Below, piece after piece: positions 61,040-64,000 of a stretch of DNA of 64,000 bases. Positions within the stretch are counted from its first letter, which is position 1. The number at the start of each line of letters is the position of its first letter. Origin of the DNA: Calothrix sp. NIES-2100 (GTDB lineage Bacteria; Cyanobacteriota; Cyanobacteriia; Cyanobacteriales; Nostocaceae); NCBI RefSeq assembly GCF_002368195.1, contig NZ_AP018178.1, positions 1,806,238 to 1,870,237 on the forward strand, given 5' to 3'. The translations under genes and the position numbers were made by a program. The notes under the pieces were generated by a model that saw only the letters and a program-made list of their open reading frames with translations, did not search any database and had not been told where the DNA came from.

Positions 61040-61232
61040 CCATTAGTGATTTATAATATTTTTTGGCATCATTTTTAGAGAGGCGTTCTTCATCCTCTAC
61101 TTCCTCCATCAGTTTTGCTAAACCGTAATCTTCAAGAATTTCTTCAATCTTTTCAAACTCAGCAATGGGAATTTGGACTGCTATAGGTTGCTGATTCTCA
61201 TCAAGTACATAATTTTTATGAAATTCAAGCAT
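61020..61232 (-). CDS. antitoxin of the RelE-type pair
   Basis: 70 residues, acidic. VLDENQQPIAVQIPIAEFEK followed by EEVEDEERLSKNDAKKYYKS is the pattern of small Phd/RelB-like antitoxins paired with RelE toxins in cyanobacteria. It should bind the toxin and repress the operon. It overlaps the toxin gene by 20 nt. Confidence 0.8.
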   Translation of the reverse strand: MLEFHKNYVLDENQQPIAVQIPIAEFEKIEEILEDYGLAKLMEEVEDEERLSKNDAKKYYKSLMGENVEG

Positions 61233-61332
61233 TTTGGTAACTTCTAGCTTTAATTAGCTATTACTCTACTTATAATAAAACTATAAATGTCTAAGATGCA
61301 GTAAAAGCATTTGTCACCTTAATTTTAGGCTG

Positions 61333-61376
61333 TATATATTTGAAAGCGATCGCACCTGGAGAATTGAGGAGTGCGT
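61333..61376. repeat. HIP1-containing island repeat, copy 2
   Basis: TATATTTGAAAGCGATCGCA then CCTGGAGAATTGAGGAGTGC. Confidence 0.7.
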
Positions 61377-61455
61377 TGGCGTAGCCAGCCGCAAGCATCG
61401 CCTGAATTGCTCTTTACTAAACCTGCTTCAACCAAAAGCAGGGAGTTAGTTAAAG

Positions 61456-61674
61456 CTATGTGTCTTCAGCCAGCATTGATTCTTTAACTGCTTGCACTAA
61501 CTCTTCTTCTGTACATTGATACAAATCTCGCAGGCGAAATACTTGCCATACTTCCATTTTCGGCGTTGTTCTCCCTTTTTCCCAGTTACGAATGGAAGAT
61601 TCCGCGCAGTCTAGTTCTTTCGCTACATCTAAGACTGTAAGCCCTGCACGATCTCTCAAGGCTCTTAAATCCAT
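61456..61674 (-). CDS. small XRE-family HTH regulator
   Basis: 72 residues, almost only HTH: LRDRAGLTVLDVAKELDCAE followed by SSIRNWEKGRTTPK. Typical of small regulators of accessory cassettes. A damaged copy of its 3' end lies at 62133-62174. Confidence 0.8.
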   Translation of the reverse strand: MDLRALRDRAGLTVLDVAKELDCAESSIRNWEKGRTTPKMEVWQVFRLRDLYQCTEEELVQAVKESMLAEDT

Positions 61675-61823
61675 AGCTGACTAGACCTTTGATCTGATTT
61701 TAAACCGTTAATATTTAACGTTAAGTATTGACAAAATATATTAGTTTGCACTTTAATCATCATTGAAGAGGCGTTAGTGCATCCCCGGCAAGAGACTTGC
61801 TAACGCCCTTCACTAAACTGCTT

Positions 61824-62075
61824 ATGGATAAATTAATCATGCCACAAAACAACGAATACAACGATTTCTCGTTAGAGATTAAAGCGAACGCATACAAAGA
61901 ACGTTTGAATCCTTGGGCTATTACTCGTTTACTTCCAGATATGCAACGGGTAACTATCGCTAGATTTCGCACTCGATCTGATGCAGAAGGTCATTTGCAA
62001 CGGTTACGTCAACTCATACCTGACGCTAGCTTTATGGTGGTTTTTGATTGTCAGCGTGAGGAAGTAGTGATTTAG
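61824..62075 (+). CDS. hypothetical protein, SPOR-like pattern
   Basis: 83 residues from ATG 61824 (MDKLIMPQNNEYNDFSLEIK); ATG 61839 is also possible, and 61797 unlikely. The part YKERLNPWAITRLLPDMQRV, then RFRTRSDAEGHLQRLRQLIP and ASFMVVFDCQ, resembles a single SPOR-type ferredoxin-like fold and is found as a small cyanobacterial protein. Function unknown. Divergent from the HTH gene. Confidence 0.6.
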   Translation: MDKLIMPQNNEYNDFSLEIKANAYKERLNPWAITRLLPDMQRVTIARFRTRSDAEGHLQRLRQLIPDASFMVVFDCQREEVVI

Positions 62076-62078
62076 AGG

Positions 62079-62117
62079 AATTGCGATCGCACTTGGGAAA
62101 TTGAAGGGGCGATCGCA
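62079..62117. repeat. HIP1-containing island repeat, copy 3
   Basis: AATTGCGATCGCACTTGGGA then AATTGAAGGGGCGATCGCA. Confidence 0.7.
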
Positions 62118-62132
62118 ACATAAGTAGAAGGT

Positions 62133-62174
62133 GTGTTAAAGCTACCTGTCTTGAGCAAGAAGCATTGATTTTCC
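62133..62174 (-). pseudogene. relic of the XRE gene 3' end
   Basis: GTTAAAGCTACCTGTCTTGA and AGCATTGATT match, with small indels, the 3' end of the HTH gene at 61456-61674 (GTTAAAGCTATGTGTCTTCA, AGCATTGATT). Only the last codons are left. Confidence 0.45.
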
Positions 62175-62265
62175 TCATACTTTTTCCTAACTAGCATTAT
62201 TTATATATAAAATATAATCAGCTATCTGGTAGTAGAAACCCGTCTATTTAATCTAATTAAATCCT

Positions 62266-62526
62266 ATGCAAAAAATAACTTTAAACTCTCATGTTGGACA
62301 AGATGGAATATTACATTTAGATATTCCGGTAGATGTTACTAATGCCGATTTAACTATTACTGTTATACTACAACCTATTACTGATTCTCAGCCAGAAAAT
62401 CAACCTAAAGGAAAAGGTTGGCCTGCTAACTTTTTTGAAGAAACTTCAGGCTCTTTGAAAGATACTCCTTTAGTTATAGATTCCGAAGGTGTGTTTGATG
62501 ATTTAGAAGAGTTTAAATTGTTATGA
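62266..62526 (+). CDS. antitoxin of the VapC-type pair
   Basis: 86 residues. QKITLNSHVGQDGILHLDIP is the beginning of AbrB-less cyanobacterial antitoxins, and the acidic end GWPANFFEETSGSLKDTPLV matches their toxin-binding tail. Its TGA overlaps the vapC ATG by 4 nt. Confidence 0.8.
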   Translation: MQKITLNSHVGQDGILHLDIPVDVTNADLTITVILQPITDSQPENQPKGKGWPANFFEETSGSLKDTPLVIDSEGVFDDLEEFKLL

Positions 62527-62927
62527 AATATTTACTAGATACAAATGTATGTATTAAATATTTGAATGAAGACTCGATGATTCGCCAGAAACTTGTTGAA
62601 AATATTGATTTAGAAGCTATTGCGGTTTGTTCAGTTGTGAAACTAGAGTTGTTTTATGGAGCGATGAGGAGTGATAATCCAGATCAAGTTTGGGCAAAAG
62701 TAAAGCGATTTTTAGAAGTATTTATTTCTTTACATTTAGATGATATTTCAGCTTTAAATGCAGGTAAGATTCGCGCTCAATTAGCTAATGCTGGTACACA
62801 TATTGGTTATAATGATTTATTAATTGCTTCTATTGCACTGTCTCATGATTTAATTTTAGTGACTCATAATACTAAAGAATTTGTCAGAGTTGAAGGATTA
62901 AAAATAGAAGATTGGGAAATTGAATAA
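62523..62927 (+). CDS. vapC: VapC-type PIN toxin
   Basis: 134 residues. KYLLDTNVCIKYLNED (D6, N8), VKLELFYGAMRSD (Glu) and IGYNDLLIASIAL (Asp), then VTHNTKEF: the full set of acidic PIN residues for Mg2+. Such toxins cut tRNA or rRNA. It overlaps the antitoxin by 4 nt, so the two are coupled. Confidence 0.88.
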   Translation: MKYLLDTNVCIKYLNEDSMIRQKLVENIDLEAIAVCSVVKLELFYGAMRSDNPDQVWAKVKRFLEVFISLHLDDISALNAGKIRAQLANAGTHIGYNDLLIASIALSHDLILVTHNTKEFVRVEGLKIEDWEIE

Positions 62928-62972
62928 TATAGTTGAAAGCGATCGCATTTGGGAATTGAAGGGGCGAGCGCT
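62927..62972. repeat. HIP1-containing island repeat, copy 4
   Basis: TATAGTTGAAAGCGATCGCA then TTTGGGAATTGAAGGGGCGA. It begins right at the vapC stop codon. Confidence 0.75.
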
Positions 62973-62991
62973 CATCAGATAATTATCTTGT

Positions 62992-63231
62992 CTACTTTAA
63001 CAAGTACTCAATTTCCTCATCACTAAAACCAAACTGCCGAAAAATCCGCAACACATAAGCAGGAGACATTTCTCCTGCACCCATATCTATAGGAACTACT
63101 CTACGTTGTCCATCAACTTCACGAGTATATAAGCAATGATCGCCTTTTCCTTCTCGATAAAATGTGCAGCCTCCTTTTTCTAAAAGCTTAATTAGCTCTT
63201 TTGGTTTTAGGGAAGGTATATTTTTAGGCAT
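62992..63231 (-). CDS. hicA: HicA toxin
   Basis: 79 residues. IPSLKPKELIKLLEKGGCTF and REGKGDHCLYTREVDGQRRV, with the catalytic His in GDH, form the double-stranded RNA-binding-like HicA fold, an mRNA interferase. Ends with GFSDEEIEYLLK. It overlaps hicB by 8 nt. Confidence 0.85.
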   Translation of the reverse strand: MPKNIPSLKPKELIKLLEKGGCTFYREGKGDHCLYTREVDGQRRVVPIDMGAGEMSPAYVLRIFRQFGFSDEEIEYLLK

Positions 63232-63490
63232 ATACTTTCCTTAATTCATATATCTCTGAATTTTGTTGTTTGTCCTCTAATAGTAAAAATTCATGTAGTT
63301 CTTCTATAGAAATTGGAGATTTATAGATATTAGTTTCAGTTTCATAAATTACTTCAAAAGACTCAATTGCTTCTTTTAACTTGCTAATGGCATCATCTTG
63401 AGTCTTTCCCTGTCCTACAATTCCATTTTCTAAACACAAAGCAATCCAATAGCCAGCGCTTTGCCTAAGTACTACAGTGTAAAAGTTCAT
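63224..63490 (-). CDS. hicB: HicB antitoxin
   Basis: 88 residues. NFYTVVLRQSAGYWIALCLE then NGIVGQGKTQDDAISKLKEA is the partially degraded RNase H-like HicB fold; the typical C-terminal DNA-binding part is short. Upstream of hicA, so here the antitoxin comes first. Confidence 0.82.
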   Translation of the reverse strand: MNFYTVVLRQSAGYWIALCLENGIVGQGKTQDDAISKLKEAIESFEVIYETETNIYKSPISIEELHEFLLLEDKQQNSEIYELRKVYA

Positions 63491-63543
63491 TAGTTTTCAA
63501 AGTACTTTTTGTTATTTACTATTCTAGGCGATCGCAAAATCAG

Positions 63544-63591
63544 TATATAGTTGAAAGCGATCGCACTTGGGAATTGAAGAGTGCGATCGCT
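63544..63591. repeat. HIP1-containing island repeat, copy 5
   Basis: TATATAGTTGAAAGCGATCG then CACTTGGGAATTGAAGAGTG, ending with a second HIP1 octamer. Confidence 0.75.
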
Positions 63592-63597
63592 GCTTAA

Positions 63598-63825
63598 TTA
63601 GCAATACAATAATCCGCTTGTTGAAACGCTGCGAGTTAAAATTTTCATCACTTTACCTGGTTCAGAAGCCGCTAAAAGCGGACTCCATTCACTAATCTCC
63701 GCAAAACCCAGTCTATAAAGAGTGTGAACGGTATTTGTGACTGTTTGGCGCGAACCGATGACAAGAACACTAACAGATTCTCTGTCTGAATCTGGTTGCA
63801 TAGAAGGTAGAGTGCTTTTGTTCAT
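63598..63825 (-). CDS. hypothetical protein, cyanobacterial small family
   Basis: 75 residues. SVLVIGSRQTVTNTVHTLYR followed by LGFAEISEWSPLLAA is a recurrent small protein of Nostocales with no assigned role. The end ILTRSVSTSGLLYC may be frame-altered. Divergent from the HTH gene at 63936. Confidence 0.65.
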   Translation of the reverse strand: MNKSTLPSMQPDSDRESVSVLVIGSRQTVTNTVHTLYRLGFAEISEWSPLLAASEPGKVMKILTRSVSTSGLLYC

Positions 63826-63844
63826 TACAGTTGACCTAAAAGTT

Positions 63845-63866
63845 TATGTTCGTATATCCGAACATA
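63845..63866. promoter_or_regulatory. candidate operator palindrome
   Basis: TATGTTCG and CGAACATA with a 6-nt spacer, a perfect 8-bp inverted repeat between two divergent genes. A second half-like sequence TTGTTCG...CAAACA follows. A plausible site for the HTH protein at 63936. Confidence 0.5.
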
Positions 63867-63935
63867 ATTAGTTTAGCATCTTGTTCGTAGTTACAAACAT
63901 TTACTTGCTTATAAGCCTCTGACAAAATCGGAGGT

Positions 63936-64000
63936 ATGGGAAAAGCAGGAAAAGCCCTCAAACGGGTACTAGAAATTTATGGCATTACTCAAAATCGATT
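63936..64000 (+). CDS. XRE-family HTH regulator, N-terminal fragment
   Basis: 21 complete codons: MGKAGKALKRVLEIYGITQN then R, cut by the window end. The text matches the start of small cyanobacterial XRE regulators. Shine-Dalgarno GGAGG lies 4 nt before the ATG. Confidence 0.7.
   Translation, partial: MGKAGKALKRVLEIYGITQNR

Noticed and set aside
61760..61972. 70-residue minus-strand frame
   Set aside because: Overlaps the better supported plus-strand 83-residue gene and has no features.

Overview
This window reads as chromosomal DNA of a filamentous, probably heterocyst-forming cyanobacterium of the Nostoc/Anabaena type. The evidence is frequent HIP1 octamers (GCGATCGC), many heptanucleotide STRR repeats (AGTCATT, ACAACTG, ACAAATG and relatives), cyanobacteria-restricted genes (ndhN, CGLD27/DUF1230, DUF3318, an N-II type natFGH-bgtA transporter) and the cyanobacterial ribosomal operon order, which lacks rpsN and rpmD. 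The assignment rests on reading the sequence, not on a database search.

Positions 1-6600: the 3' end of gatB is followed by four tandem copies of a roughly 50-nt small RNA unit, three of them with a promoter-like block and an intrinsic terminator. Then come a ferredoxin/metallo-beta-lactamase protein, a sigma-70-like protein, a secreted DUF2330 protein paired with an RnfD-like membrane protein, a GNAT acetyltransferase and ndhN.

Positions 6600-25650: after an unusually long gene-free leader comes the S10-spc-alpha supercluster: rplC-rplD-rplW-rplB-rpsS-rplV-rpsC-rplP-rpmC-rpsQ-rplN-rplX-rplE-rpsH-rplF-rplR-rpsE-rplO-secY-adk-infA-rpmJ-rpsM-rpsK-rpoA-rplQ-truA-rplM-rpsI-rpmE-prfA. It covers ribosome assembly, the Sec channel, RNA polymerase alpha, tRNA modification and translation initiation and termination. 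STRR inverted repeats sit between many of these genes, often touching the stop codon of one gene and the start of the next.

Positions 25550-37750: accessory material. A small HTH module is duplicated in tandem with a third relic. A DUF2887/Rpn-like nuclease, an ABC-F ATPase, gpmI, secG and a matrixin-like protease follow. Then comes a convergent pair made of a small ASCH-like protein and a large PIN-GNAT-ASCH-like fusion, and then toxin-antitoxin remnants.

Positions 38000-60600: glycosyltransferases, an MFS exporter, recO, deoC, a C5 DNA methyltransferase with a divergent candidate partner, a four-repeat CRISPR mini-array without cas genes, a DUF697 GTPase, initiator tRNA, asparaginase, CGLD27-rsfS, the nat amino-acid transporter (with a 21-bp minisatellite inside it), a YbjN-like protein, a DUF3318 protein, queE and a STAS-sugar transferase fusion.

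Positions 60680-64000: a toxin-antitoxin island (RelE-type, VapC-type and HicAB pairs plus small HTH proteins) in which copies of one short HIP1-containing repeat separate the cassettes.

The strongest candidates for undescribed biology are the tandem small RNA array, the PIN-GNAT-ASCH-like fusion with its small relative, the methyltransferase plus unknown partner next to an orphan CRISPR whose third spacer is a near-perfect palindrome, and the repeat-bounded toxin-antitoxin cassettes.
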